From assembly GCF_016834655.1 (NCBI RefSeq), contig NZ_JAENHP010000002.1, forward strand, positions 62,001-126,000: DNA of 64,000 nucleotides, written 5' to 3'. Shown here piece by piece: positions 54,203-64,000 of the stretch. The stretch's first letter is position 1; every line of letters starts with the position of its first letter. The notes below the pieces were generated by a model. The model was not told the DNA's origin, did no database searches, and saw only the letters and a list, made by a program, of their open reading frames with translations. The DNA is from Paractinoplanes ovalisporus. Its GTDB lineage: Bacteria > Actinomycetota > Actinomycetes > Mycobacteriales > Micromonosporaceae. Both the position numbers and the translations under genes were made by a program.

Positions 54203-55399
54203 ATGCGGCGCAACGCGGTCCTCTTTGTGCTGATCTCGCTGCTGTCCGGCTTCGGCAGCATGATCATGACCCTGGCCGCCGGCCTCTGGGTGCTCGACCT
54301 GACCGGTTCGGTGAGCCTCGCGGCCCTGACCGCCGTCTGCATCTATGCGCCGACCCTGGCCGCGCCGTGGCTGGGCGCCCTGGTCGACCAGCTGCCCCGC
54401 CGCCCCCTGGTGATCGCCGTCGACCTGGGCCTGGCCGTGGTCATCCTGAGCCTGCTGGCCGTCCGCTCGGCCGCCGCGACCTGGCTGATCTTCGTGGTCC
54501 TGCTGGCCCGGGGCGCGAGCTACGTGCTGATCGAGGCCGGGGAGAGCGCCATCCTGCCGTCCGCCCTGCCGCCGTCGATGCTGGGCGACGTCAACGGTTG
54601 GCGGTCGAGCGCCCAGGAGGGCATGAAGCTGATCGCGCCGCTGGCCGGGGCGGCCCTCTACGCCTGGCGCGGACCCGACGCGGTGGTCCTCCTGAGTGCG
54701 GCCATGCCCCTGCTGACCGCCGTCTGCTACGCCCTGGTCCGCGTGGAACGGAGCGGCGACTGCGGCCCCGCGGAAGGCGGCGGGCGGAAGGCGGGCCGGC
54801 GGGGTCTCCGGGAAGGTCTGCGTGCCCTCTTCAGTGTCCCGGCCGTCCGTAATCCAGTGCTGCTGGCCGCCGTCGCCATCGGGATGTCGGGCTTCAAGGA
54901 CGCCTCGGTGTTGTCGCACCTCGTGCATGATCTGGGCCGGCCCGCCACGCACCTGGGCTACCTGGGTTCGGCCCAGGGCGCGGGTTCGATCGCCGGCGGA
55001 CTGATCGTGGGCCGCGTCCTGGCCCGCCGGTCACCGCTCCGGGTGGCGGCGATCGGCGCCGTCGTGTTCGCCGCCGGTTGCGTCGCCCAGGCGCTGCCCT
55101 GGTGGCCGGCCATGGTCACCGGCAGCGTGCTGATCGGCCTCGGCCTGCCCTGGACGCTGATCGCCGCCATCACCGCCGTGCAGACCCGGACCCCGGACCA
55201 CCTGCTGGGCCGGGTCTCGGCCACCGCCAGCACGGTCATGTTCGGCCCGGTCGCGATCGGCATCCCGCTGGGCGCGGCCGTGATCCATCTGGGCGCCACG
55301 ATCCCCCTGGTCATCGCGGCCGTCGCGTCGGTGACGGCCACAGTGGTGGCTCTCCGGGCCTCGCGAGCACACACCGGCGACCGGGTCAGAGCCGCCTGA
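54203..55399 (+). CDS. MFS transporter
   Basis: A 398-residue major facilitator with about 12 membrane segments; ALVDQLPRRPLVIAVDLGLA follows segment 2 and a charged loop (GGGRKAGRRGLREGLRAL) lies between halves. GGGGAGG lies four bases before the ATG. It belongs with exporter-type MFS_3 proteins; the substrate is unknown. A palindrome at 54170-54186 suggests local control. Its last 14 bases overlap the convergent STAND gene. Confidence 0.88.
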   Translation: MRRNAVLFVLISLLSGFGSMIMTLAAGLWVLDLTGSVSLAALTAVCIYAPTLAAPWLGALVDQLPRRPLVIAVDLGLAVVILSLLAVRSAAATWLIFVVLLARGASYVLIEAGESAILPSALPPSMLGDVNGWRSSAQEGMKLIAPLAGAALYAWRGPDAVVLLSAAMPLLTAVCYALVRVERSGDCGPAEGGGRKAGRRGLREGLRALFSVPAVRNPVLLAAVAIGMSGFKDASVLSHLVHDLGRPATHLGYLGSAQGAGSIAGGLIVGRVLARRSPLRVAAIGAVVFAAGCVAQALPWWPAMVTGSVLIGLGLPWTLIAAITAVQTRTPDHLLGRVSATASTVMFGPVAIGIPLGAAVIHLGATIPLVIAAVASVTATVVALRASRAHTGDRVRAA

Positions 55400-56987
55400 C
55401 CGGCAGGTCGTCGAGCTCGCTGTATCCGTACTCGTACTCGTATTCATATGCGGGCGTCCGCCGGGGTTCGGGCTCCGTGACCACCACGGTGCGCGCGCCG
55501 CCGGTGGGGCCGGTCGGCCGCGGCTTCGGCCGGGGCGGGCGCACCGTCATGCCGGGATCGTCCGGGTCCGGCCCGCCGAACCGCTCGTTCAGCCGGCCGA
55601 GCCAGGTCGGGCGGGACTGTTTGCGCGGCGGAACCTCGATCGCCGTCGCCCACCGGACGGCCGGGCGGAGAGCCGGCGGCGCCAGCCTCTCGGGGAAGTC
55701 CTTGAGAACGCGGACGAGGCGGCGGATCGGCCCGGCCTGACGACGGGCCTCGGCCTGGTTCCGGTTGAGCTGCTGGATCACCGGGTGCACGGTGATGAGC
55801 TGCTTGTCGCCGTCCCCGTCGAGATGGAGCAGGCCGAAGTCGGCGAGGCGCCCGAGGGCGCGGTCGACCGGGAAGGTCTTCGCGACCAGGCCCGATCCCG
55901 TCAGCTTGCCGGGATCGAGGAGGACGCGGGGGATCGCCACGGTGGTGACGTTGCAGAGCACCCCGAGGAACATCCGGGAGCCGGGAAGCTCCGCCTCGAT
56001 CACGTCGAGCGAGCGGTCCCACGCCTCCCGCAGCTTTCGCGACTCCTCGGGCATGACCATGGCCAGGAGCGCATCCCACGGCCGGCGGCGGCGCAGCCCT
56101 CGCCGGTAGGCGCGGAAGGTCATCGGCGTGCCGGTGCGCCCGGCGGTCGCCCTCAGGTAGTCACCGGCGAGCGTCAGCGACAGGGTGTGCCCGCCCAGCC
56201 GCTCGCTCAACAGTTCCGCCTCCCGGGCGTCCCCGGCCTCGGGCACCACGTCGAGGAGCAGCCGCCCGCCGGCCGCCGGGCTCAGGCAGCTGATCTCTCT
56301 GGTCTCGGCGGACGGGATCCTTCGCGCGCCCCCGTCGGCGGTCGTGACCAGGACGGTGGAGTTGCCCGGTGGCCGCCGGATCCAGCGGGTCAGCTGCTTG
56401 TCCCCGAGGACCCTCAGGTCGTCCACGTTGTCGACGACGAGCAGCCACGGCCGGCCATAGCCGTTCAAGGCGTCCCACAACTCGTTCGCCCGGTCGCTGT
56501 ACCCGCCCTCGCCCCGGCTGCCCACCAGCGACAGGCGCAGGTCGTTCAGGCAGCCGTGGAAGGTCTCGGGCTGCTCGCCGTCGACCCGCCACACCTTGAT
56601 GCCGTGCTGCTCGGCCTGCGTCGTGATCGCGTAGGCGACCGCGCTGGTGCCGACCCCGTCGATACCGTGCAGCACGAGCACCGGACCGGGGGCCGGCGGT
56701 GCTGCCGCGGCCCGGGCGACGAGGTCGTCCCGGATGTCCTTGAGAAGAGCGCCACGGTCGTAGAGCAGGCCCAGATAGCGCCGCGGCTCGATGCTGTAGC
56801 TGGCGGTGGGCGGTGGGGTGGCGGGAACCCGGTCGGCCAGGAGGGGCGCGGCGACCGACAGGGCGAGCAGGAGGACGAGGGCGACCGTGAGCCACCAGTT
56901 CCAGCCGCTCGTGATCAGGTTGATGACGATGGCGAGGGCAGTCGCGATGCACACGTTGACAGTTATCGACAGCAGCCGCCGTGGCAT
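55386..56987 (-). CDS. Membrane-anchored NB-ARC/STAND-type NTPase with altered Walker A
   Basis: A 533-residue protein. Two membrane segments at about 8-26 and 29-46, a short linker with a small helical region, then an NB-ARC-like domain: P-loop VLHGIDGVGTSAVAY, Walker B WLLVVDNVDDL, VLVTTADGG, and LSERLGGHTLSLTLAGDYLR in place of GLPLAL. The P-loop Lys is Thr, so nucleotide binding is doubtful. A winged-helix-like region (VDRALGRLADFGLLHL, VHPVIQQLNR) follows. The C-terminus is basic/Pro-rich and ends with alternating Tyr-Glu (YEYEYEYGYSELDD). No TPR or effector domain is seen. ATG 56987 follows CACAAT by six bases. Confidence 0.75.
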   Translation of the reverse strand: MPRRLLSITVNVCIATALAIVINLITSGWNWWLTVALVLLLALSVAAPLLADRVPATPPPTASYSIEPRRYLGLLYDRGALLKDIRDDLVARAAAAPPAPGPVLVLHGIDGVGTSAVAYAITTQAEQHGIKVWRVDGEQPETFHGCLNDLRLSLVGSRGEGGYSDRANELWDALNGYGRPWLLVVDNVDDLRVLGDKQLTRWIRRPPGNSTVLVTTADGGARRIPSAETREISCLSPAAGGRLLLDVVPEAGDAREAELLSERLGGHTLSLTLAGDYLRATAGRTGTPMTFRAYRRGLRRRRPWDALLAMVMPEESRKLREAWDRSLDVIEAELPGSRMFLGVLCNVTTVAIPRVLLDPGKLTGSGLVAKTFPVDRALGRLADFGLLHLDGDGDKQLITVHPVIQQLNRNQAEARRQAGPIRRLVRVLKDFPERLAPPALRPAVRWATAIEVPPRKQSRPTWLGRLNERFGGPDPDDPGMTVRPPRPKPRPTGPTGGARTVVVTEPEPRRTPAYEYEYEYGYSELDDLPVRRL

Positions 56988-57042
56988 CCGCTCATTGTGG
57001 GGCCGGGCGGGGCTGTCCCGGAAGGAGCTGCCGGGCGTGCGT

Positions 57043-58395
57043 TCAGCGGAGGGCGTCCACGTAACGGGTGACATCGTCCATGTCGGACGTGACGCAGCCG
57101 ATGTAGTTGTCCGGGCGTACGAGGAAAAGGGTGGGCTCCTGGACGTCGTAGGTCTCGGCCGCGAGCGGGTCAGTGATGCGGTGGACGTGCTGCGTGGGGG
57201 AGGAAACCGGCAGGTCGCCCGTCCAGTGGAAGGCCAGCAACGTGAACTGGGGGCCCCGCAGCAGGTCGAGGATCGGGCCCGGGGCGCGGTCTCCGGCCCG
57301 TACGGCTCCGGGGGCCGCGCGGTGTTCGGCCGACAGCGGGCCGCCACGGTAGTTCAGGGACAGCTGCTTCAGGGCGGGATCGTCGCGGCGCATCGCGTCC
57401 TCCTCGGCGTCGGCCGCGCGGCGGTGCAGGCGGGTGCTGATGCCCAGCACGCCGGCCGCGACCGGCAGGCGCTCGGCCTCATAGGTGTCGAGCAGGCGGT
57501 CGCCGCCGTACGCGAGCTTCCAGCCCAGGTTGTAGGCGTCCTGCACGCCGGTGTTGAGACCCTGGCCGCCGGCCGGTGAGTGCACGTGGGCGGCGTCCCC
57601 GGCCAGGAAGACGTTGCCCGCGCGGTACCGCGACACCATGCGCATGTTGGCCCGGTAGTGCGACGTCCAGCCCACGTGCGTGACCCGCAGGCCGGCCGAC
57701 GCCACCAGGTCCTCGATGGACTCGCCGGTCGGCGGCGCGGTCAGCTGGAACTCGTCGGTGCCGGGCATCGGGCACAGGCCCAGGCGGAACGAGCGGCCGT
57801 CGTCGCCGGGCCAGATGTGCCAGGCGTCGCGGGACAGGCCGGGGATCCGGACGTCGGCGATGGTCAGCTGCTCCTCGGCCGTCGCGCCCTCGAAGGAAAC
57901 AGAGAGCGATTTCCGTACGGTGCTACGCCCGCCGTCACACCCGACGACGTGACGCGGCGTCACCGTCTCGCCGGTCGACAGCGTCACGGCACCGTCGGTG
58001 ATGGCCGTGACGCCGACGCCGTACTCGACCGGAACGCCCGCGGCCAGCAGCTCGACGGTGCGCCACTGGGGAAGCATCAGCATGTTCGGGTAGGGCGCGG
58101 CCGCCGTGGGCTCGTGCTGCTCGTCCATGCGCTGCGCGAGCGTGCCGCCGCCGGGCCGGTGGATCAGCAGCTCGGGGTAGGGGGCGCCGGCGTCGCGGAA
58201 CGCGGGGAGCAGGCCCAGGTCGTCGAGGACCTCCTGCGTACGGGGCTGGATGCCTTTGCCCCTCGAACCCGTCTGCGGCGCCGGGGCCTGCTCGATGATC
58301 CGGAACGGGGCGCCGTGCCGCTGGAGCACGCGGGCCAGGGTGAGGCCGGTGGGACCGGCGCCGACGATCAAGGTGAATTTAGATTCAGTGAACAT
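57043..58395 (-). CDS. FAD-dependent aromatic monooxygenase (PHBH/polyketide-hydroxylase type)
   Basis: A 450-residue class A flavin hydroxylase: GAGPTGLTLARVLQRHG (FAD), the GCDGGRSTVRKSL motif (DG, NADPH and FAD), and GNVFLAGDAAHVHSPAGGQGLNTGVQDAYNLGWKL (GD motif). It oxidises phenolic or polyketide-like substrates; a C-terminal thioredoxin-like domain is short. The ATG at 58395 is six bases after TACGGT (minus strand 58407-58402), so it is probably leaderless. The divergent TetR gene is the likely regulator. No biosynthetic cluster is nearby, so detoxification is as likely as synthesis. Confidence 0.92.
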   Translation of the reverse strand: MFTESKFTLIVGAGPTGLTLARVLQRHGAPFRIIEQAPAPQTGSRGKGIQPRTQEVLDDLGLLPAFRDAGAPYPELLIHRPGGGTLAQRMDEQHEPTAAAPYPNMLMLPQWRTVELLAAGVPVEYGVGVTAITDGAVTLSTGETVTPRHVVGCDGGRSTVRKSLSVSFEGATAEEQLTIADVRIPGLSRDAWHIWPGDDGRSFRLGLCPMPGTDEFQLTAPPTGESIEDLVASAGLRVTHVGWTSHYRANMRMVSRYRAGNVFLAGDAAHVHSPAGGQGLNTGVQDAYNLGWKLAYGGDRLLDTYEAERLPVAAGVLGISTRLHRRAADAEEDAMRRDDPALKQLSLNYRGGPLSAEHRAAPGAVRAGDRAPGPILDLLRGPQFTLLAFHWTGDLPVSSPTQHVHRITDPLAAETYDVQEPTLFLVRPDNYIGCVTSDMDDVTRYVDALR

Positions 58396-58401
58396 GAATT
58401 C

Positions 58402-58424
58402 ACCGTACGGAAGGCTGATAACCT
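58402..58424. promoter_or_regulatory. Overlapping divergent promoters of FAD monooxygenase and TetR
   Basis: Minus-strand TACGGT (58407-58402) serves the monooxygenase and plus-strand TAACCT (58419-58424) serves TetR. The palindrome CCGTACGG (58403-58410) overlaps the first box and is a candidate operator core. Confidence 0.55.
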
Positions 58425-58431
58425 GCGTCAA

Positions 58432-59001
58432 GTGGCAGGGGTGCGGAAGCAGCAGGCGGCACAGACCGGGGCGGAGCTCAAAGCGGCCGCCGTACGGGTT
58501 TTTGCGCGCACCGGCTATCTCAACGCCAAGATCACGGACATCACGGCGGAGGCGGGACGGGCCACGGGCTCGTTCTACAAACACTTCGCGAGCAAGGAAC
58601 AACTGCTCGAGGCGCTGCTGGAAGACCTGCTGGCCGAGGGCGACGAGTCAGCCGCGGCGGCCGGGCACAGCGACGACTTCCGCGATCGGGAAGCGGTGCG
58701 TTACCACGTCGCCGCCTACTGGAGCTTCTATCGCCGGCATCGCACGGTGGTCGACGCGTTGCGCCAGGCCGCCATCGTCGACGAGGGATTCGCCGAGCGG
58801 TCCCGGCAGATGATGGAGCCCGACGTGGGGCACATCGCGCAACACATCGCCAAGGCCGGCCCGACCGGGGATCCGTACGTGCTGGCCTCGATCTTCACCA
58901 CGCTGGTGTCGGCGTGTGCCGAGCGGTGGGCGACGGACGACGATGCCGTCGAGACGCTCACGACGTTCATCCACAACGGAATCGGGGTCGGCCGTCGATG
59001 A
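58432..59001 (+). CDS. TetR-family transcriptional regulator
   Basis: A 189-residue TetR protein: HTH LKAAAVRVFARTGYLNAKITDITAEAGRATGSFYKHFASKEQLLEALL, then a ligand domain with RYHVAAYWSFYRRHRTVVDALRQ. The GTG at 58432 is seven bases after TAACCT, which fixes the start. It is divergent from the FAD monooxygenase gene with overlapping promoters and probably represses it in response to an aromatic compound. Confidence 0.9.
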   Translation: MAGVRKQQAAQTGAELKAAAVRVFARTGYLNAKITDITAEAGRATGSFYKHFASKEQLLEALLEDLLAEGDESAAAAGHSDDFRDREAVRYHVAAYWSFYRRHRTVVDALRQAAIVDEGFAERSRQMMEPDVGHIAQHIAKAGPTGDPYVLASIFTTLVSACAERWATDDDAVETLTTFIHNGIGVGRR

Positions 59002-59023
59002 CGACCGGCCCCGGAACCAACCG

Positions 59024-59769
59024 TCAGACCTGCTTGCGGATCGCCTTGCGGTAATCGCTGTTCAGGCGGCCGATCAGGGTGAGCGGAATGCCCTTGGGGC
59101 AGACCTGCGAACACTCGCCCATGTTGGTGCAGCCGCCGAAGCCGGCGTCGTCCTGCGCCTGCAGCATGTCGATCACACGGGTGTCGCGCTCGGGCTGGCC
59201 CTGCGGCATCAGACCGAGGTGCGCGACCTTGGCCGCGGTGAACAGCATGGCCGACCCGTTCGGGCAGGCCGCCACGCAGGCGCCGCAACCGATGCAGGTG
59301 GCCGCCTCGAACGCCAGGTCGGCGTCCTTCTTGGGCACCGGCGTGGCGTGCGCCTCGGGGGCGGCGCCGGTCGGGGCGGTGATGTAGCCACCGGCCTGGA
59401 TGATCGTGTCGAACGCGGTCCGGTCGACCACCAGATCCTTGATCACCGGGAAGGCGGCCGCCCGCCACGGCTCCACGTCGATCGTGTCGCCCTGCTTGAA
59501 GTGCCGCATGTGCAGCTGGCAGGTGGTGGTGGCCTTCTCGGGGCCGTGCGCCGTGCCGTCGATGACCATGCTGCACGCGCCGCAGATGCCCTCGCGGCAG
59601 TCGTGGTCGAAGGCGATCGGGTCGTCGCCGTCGAGGATCAGCTTCTCGTTCAGCACATCGAGCATCTCGAGGAAGCTCGCGTCGGGGGAGATGTCCTTGA
59701 CGTCGTACGTCACCATCCGGCCCTTGTCCGTGGGGCCGGACTGGCGCCAGACGCGTACCTGGATGTCCA

Positions 59770-59770
<1 letters not shown>
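59024..59770 (-). CDS. sdhB: Succinate dehydrogenase/fumarate reductase iron-sulfur subunit
   Basis: A 248-residue subunit carrying the three clusters: a 2Fe-2S site in [11 protein letters not shown]...CQ, a 4Fe-4S site in [12 protein letters not shown], and a further cluster in [14 protein letters not shown]. It passes electrons from SdhA to the membrane subunit. Its ATG overlaps the sdhA stop by one base (TAATG). It is the last gene of sdhCAB. Confidence 0.96.
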
Positions 59771-61716
<1,946 letters not shown>

Positions 61717-61718
61717 GA

Positions 61719-62447
61719 TCAGTCCACCAATCCGACAAGAACCGCGAACGGCACCGAGAGGTAGCCGACGACCAGCACCACGGACAGCACCAGGGCCGTC
61801 GCCCGGGCGTAGATCTCGCCCCGGGGGCTCTGCAGGCCCAGCGTGCGTACGGCGCTCCAGAGCCCGTGCCGCAGGTGGAAGCCGACGGCCACGATCGACA
61901 GCGTGTAGAACAGCGTCACGTACCAGCGGGACGGCGCGAAGTCCTCCGCCACGTTGCGGTACACCTCACCGGTGACGCCGTGCGGGTTCAGCGTGAGCGT
62001 GGTCAGGTCGAGGATGTGGTAGATCACGAAGAGCAGGACGATGACGCCACCCCACCGCATCGTGCGGGCCGCGTAGCTGCCCTGCACCTTGGGCCGGTGC
62101 GCGTATTTGACCGGTCGCGCCAACCGGGCCCGGCGGGCCAGGATCACCGCTGCCACGATGTGCCCGATCACCGCCACGGTCAGCACGCCGCGCTGGATGT
62201 AGAGGTACCACGCCTCCGGCAGCAGCGGGGTGCCGATGCTGCGCAGCCAGTGCGCGTAGTGGTCGAAGGTCTCCTCGCCGAAGAAGATCTTCAAGTTCCC
62301 GATCATGTGTACGTAAAGGAAGGCGACCAGCAGGAAGCCGGTCACCGCCATGAAAATCTTGAGAGCGACCGAGGAGCGCCGCTTCGCTGGTCTGCCCGGA
62401 GCGGGCGCAACCGCCGCCGACTTCCGGGTCGAAGTATCTACCGCCAC
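61719..62447 (-). CDS. sdhC: Succinate dehydrogenase membrane anchor, cytochrome b558 type
   Basis: A 242-residue subunit with about five membrane segments and several His in them ([40 protein letters not shown]) that could hold two hemes, like the Bacillus-type single-anchor enzyme; no separate sdhD is present. It is first in sdhCAB. The GTG at 62447 is seven bases after TACCGT (62460-62455, minus strand), a leaderless arrangement. Confidence 0.92.
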   Translation of the reverse strand: MAVDTSTRKSAAVAPAPGRPAKRRSSVALKIFMAVTGFLLVAFLYVHMIGNLKIFFGEETFDHYAHWLRSIGTPLLPEAWYLYIQRGVLTVAVIGHIVAAVILARRARLARPVKYAHRPKVQGSYAARTMRWGGVIVLLFVIYHILDLTTLTLNPHGVTGEVYRNVAEDFAPSRWYVTLFYTLSIVAVGFHLRHGLWSAVRTLGLQSPRGEIYARATALVLSVVLVVGYLSVPFAVLVGLVD

Positions 62448-62487
62448 ACCCTGGACGGTAGAAAGCTGTATGCGATTCGTCTAATGC

Positions 62488-62521
62488 ATGATCGACGCAG
62501 TCATCATAGAGATAGGCTATC
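62488..62521. promoter_or_regulatory. Inverted repeats in the sdhC-lysR intergenic region
   Basis: ATGAT-N10-ATCAT (62488-62507) and the palindrome GATAGGCTATC (62511-62521) lie between the divergent sdhC and lysR genes; the second overlaps the lysR -10 box TAGGCT (62513-62518). Together they are the expected site for LysR autoregulation and control of sdh. Confidence 0.5.
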
Positions 62522-62524
62522 GAG

Positions 62525-63442
62525 GTGCAGCTCCAGCAGCTTCGCTACTTCCTTGCCGTGGAGAGAACCCGACATTTCACCCAAGCAGCGGACATTCTGG
62601 GCGTCTCCCAGCCAACTCTCAGTAAGCAAATTCACACGCTCGAAGCCACCCTCGGAGCACCGCTGTTCGAACGCATCCGTGGCGGTGTGACCCTCACGGC
62701 GGCCGGTCAGACGCTGCTCCCGCTCGCCCAGCGCATGATCGCCGACGCCGACGCGGCCCAGGAAGCGGTCTCCGACATCGTCGGCCTGCGCCGCGGCGAG
62801 GTCCGCCTGGGCGCCACCCCCAGCCTGTGCTCGTCGCTGGTGCCCGAGGTGCTGCGCACCTACCGCTCGGCCCACCCCGACATCCAGCTGTACGTCAACG
62901 AGGGCGGCTCGCAGGACCTGATCGAGAACCTGCAGGCCCACGCGCTCGACCTGGCCCTGATCGTGCAGCCCGACGAGGGCGTCGACGACTCGCTGGAGAC
63001 CATCCCCGTGCTGCGCGAGAGCCTGGTCGTGGCGTCGGTCGCCGATCGCCCGCCGCCCACCCCGCACGCGCAGATCGCGCTGTCCGAGCTCGAACACACC
63101 CCGCTGGTCATGTTCCGGGCCGGCTACGACATCCGCGGCGTCACACTCGACGCCTGCGAGAAAGCGGGATTCACCCCGAAGTTCGCCGTCGAGGGCGGCG
63201 AGATGGACGCGGTGCTGGCCTTCGTCGAGGCCGGCCTGGGGGTGGCGCTGGTGCCGAGCATGGTGCTGGCCAACCGCCCCCTGCTCCGGGCGACTCCGCT
63301 GGCCCCACCCGGCATGCGCCGCACCATCGCGCTGGCGCATCGCCGGCGTTCGGTGCTCCCGCACGCGGCCTCAGCGCTGCGCGCAACCCTCCTGCAGCAC
63401 GTCGCCACCCAGAAGCTCCCGCTCGGCGTGCGTCCTCTCTAG
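62525..63442 (+). CDS. LysR-family transcriptional regulator
   Basis: A 305-residue LysR protein: HTH LRYFLAVERTRHFTQAADILGVSQPTLSKQIHTLEATLGAPLFERI followed by two periplasmic-binding-like lobes (GEVRLGATPSLCSSLVPEVLRTY, LALIVQPDEG). It diverges from sdhCAB by 77 bases with shared inverted repeats, so control of succinate dehydrogenase is likely. TAGGCT lies six bases before the GTG. It lacks the OxyR redox Cys pair. Confidence 0.92.
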   Translation: MQLQQLRYFLAVERTRHFTQAADILGVSQPTLSKQIHTLEATLGAPLFERIRGGVTLTAAGQTLLPLAQRMIADADAAQEAVSDIVGLRRGEVRLGATPSLCSSLVPEVLRTYRSAHPDIQLYVNEGGSQDLIENLQAHALDLALIVQPDEGVDDSLETIPVLRESLVVASVADRPPPTPHAQIALSELEHTPLVMFRAGYDIRGVTLDACEKAGFTPKFAVEGGEMDAVLAFVEAGLGVALVPSMVLANRPLLRATPLAPPGMRRTIALAHRRRSVLPHAASALRATLLQHVATQKLPLGVRPL

Positions 63443-64000
63443 CTAGAAGCGGGTGCCCGCATGCCACCGTTCCCACAAGGCCGCGTCCCCCTGGACGGTC
63501 GGCGCCGGCACCCGGCGGTTGAGGAGAAGCAGCAGTGAGCGCACCGGAGCCTCAACCGTGACGTCGGCCCCGGCCGTGGCGGCGTCCTCGGTCCACGTGA
63601 TGCCGCTGTCCGTGAGCGTGACGTGCCAACTTCGCGGCAGGTCGGTGGCTCGGAAGCGCAGGGTCCCGCCGTCGCCCGGGAGATCCTTGCCGATCGCCTC
63701 GAAGGTCAGCAGGAAGTCGGCCACCCCGTCGGCGGCCAGGTCGGGGGCGAGATCGCCGGCCGGGTCGGCGTCGAACCGGTGGATCACCTCGTCGTGCACC
63801 ATGCGGCGCAGCCAGAAGCCGGCCGTCTGATGCCGCGGGTGCCAGGTCCAGACCTCGCTGGTGAATCCGTGCGAGCTCACCGCCTCGTTCAGTGCGCGGG
63901 CGCCTTCGAGCAGCCAGGGCGTCCAGGCGTTCTGATCGGTGGGCGCCTCGATCCGGCGATATTCCACATGGCCGCCCGTGGCGATGACCTCGGTGGCGAA
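63443..64000 (-). CDS. Maleylpyruvate-isomerase-family (mycothiol-dependent) protein, N-terminus cut by window
   Basis: The visible part is the C-terminal region of a DinB/MDMPI-type protein: HPRHQTAGFWLRRMVHDEVIHRFDAD is the family signature, with the last metal His, followed by the C-terminal MDMPI domain (RFRATDLPRSWHVTLTD, GADVTVEAPVRSLLLLLNRR). The frame stays open to base 64000 (FATEVIATGGHVEYRR before the GTG at 63967), so about the first 80-100 residues are missing. The stop directly abuts the lysR stop (convergent). Confidence 0.88.
   Translation of the reverse strand, partial: FATEVIATGGHVEYRRIEAPTDQNAWTPWLLEGARALNEAVSSHGFTSEVWTWHPRHQTAGFWLRRMVHDEVIHRFDADPAGDLAPDLAADGVADFLLTFEAIGKDLPGDGGTLRFRATDLPRSWHVTLTDSGITWTEDAATAGADVTVEAPVRSLLLLLNRRVPAPTVQGDAALWERWHAGTRF

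Overview
The window comes from a high-GC actinobacterium, most likely of the family Micromonosporaceae (Actinoplanes/Micromonospora-like). The grounds are the base composition, frequent GTG starts, a PimB-type phosphatidylinositol mannosyltransferase, an Rv2175c-like regulator next to a PASTA kinase, and the gene content around class II DAHP synthase. The assignment to family is inference. About 64 genes fill the window, with no gap above 300 bases and no tRNA, rRNA, transposase or CRISPR array that I can see.

Layout. 1-6.4 kb: a cut nucleotidyltransferase, a NUDIX hydrolase, a short RelA/SpoT homologue, a DEDDh exonuclease/GIY-YIG protein, a NYN-domain protein and a small Cys-rich protein. 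Two of these genes sit behind near-identical promoters resembling the DNA-damage (RecA-NDp/PafBC) promoter. 6.4-14 kb: M48 protease and PimB mannosyltransferase (coupled), an ABC exporter, a thioredoxin-like protein, a divergent MFS/MarR pair and a DUF4395 protein. 14-16.4 kb: a NarL-type two-component system. 16.5-30 kb: SRPBCC protein, DUF5304-like protein, ROK sugar kinase, EEP phosphatase, flavin monooxygenase with an alpha/beta-hydrolase-fold partner, OtsA, lysophosphatidate acyltransferase, a Crp-family regulator, a phosphotransferase-like protein, RNase AS, a PPOX-type flavoprotein, phosphofructokinase and ProC. 30-35 kb: DUF429, a secreted GH18 chitinase, class II DAHP synthase and threonine aldolase.

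35-40.4 kb holds the most unusual element: four translationally coupled genes encoding a kleisin-like protein, two small winged-helix-like proteins and a 1002-residue SMC-type ATPase. It resembles MukBEF/MksBEF/Wadjet but has no JetD nuclease and has two different small subunits. 40.4-47.5 kb: thymidine kinase, a frameshifted small gene, a SigE-family sigma factor with a membrane beta-propeller partner, an MFS drug exporter with a MarR regulator that share a predicted operator, a PH-like protein, a CDP-alcohol phosphatidyltransferase and MetF. 47.5-53 kb: polyprenyl synthase, the Rv2175c-like regulator, a PASTA Ser/Thr kinase coupled to endonuclease IV, and TetR. 53-64 kb: a small cupin-like protein, an HTH regulator, MFS, a degenerate STAND ATPase, an FAD monooxygenase/TetR pair, sdhCAB with a divergent LysR, and a cut maleylpyruvate-isomerase-family gene.

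Across the window the gene order interleaves homologues of the Mycobacterium tuberculosis Rv2172c-Rv2191 block (metF-like, idsA-like, Rv2175c, pknL, aroG, Rv2179c, Rv2182c, Rv2185c, pimB, Rv2191; recalled from memory), so the conserved backbone is cell-envelope, lipid and aromatic metabolism, with lineage-specific insertions between. About twenty start codons lie 6-7 bases after a TANNNT-like -10 box, which indicates pervasive leaderless transcription and was used to choose starts.
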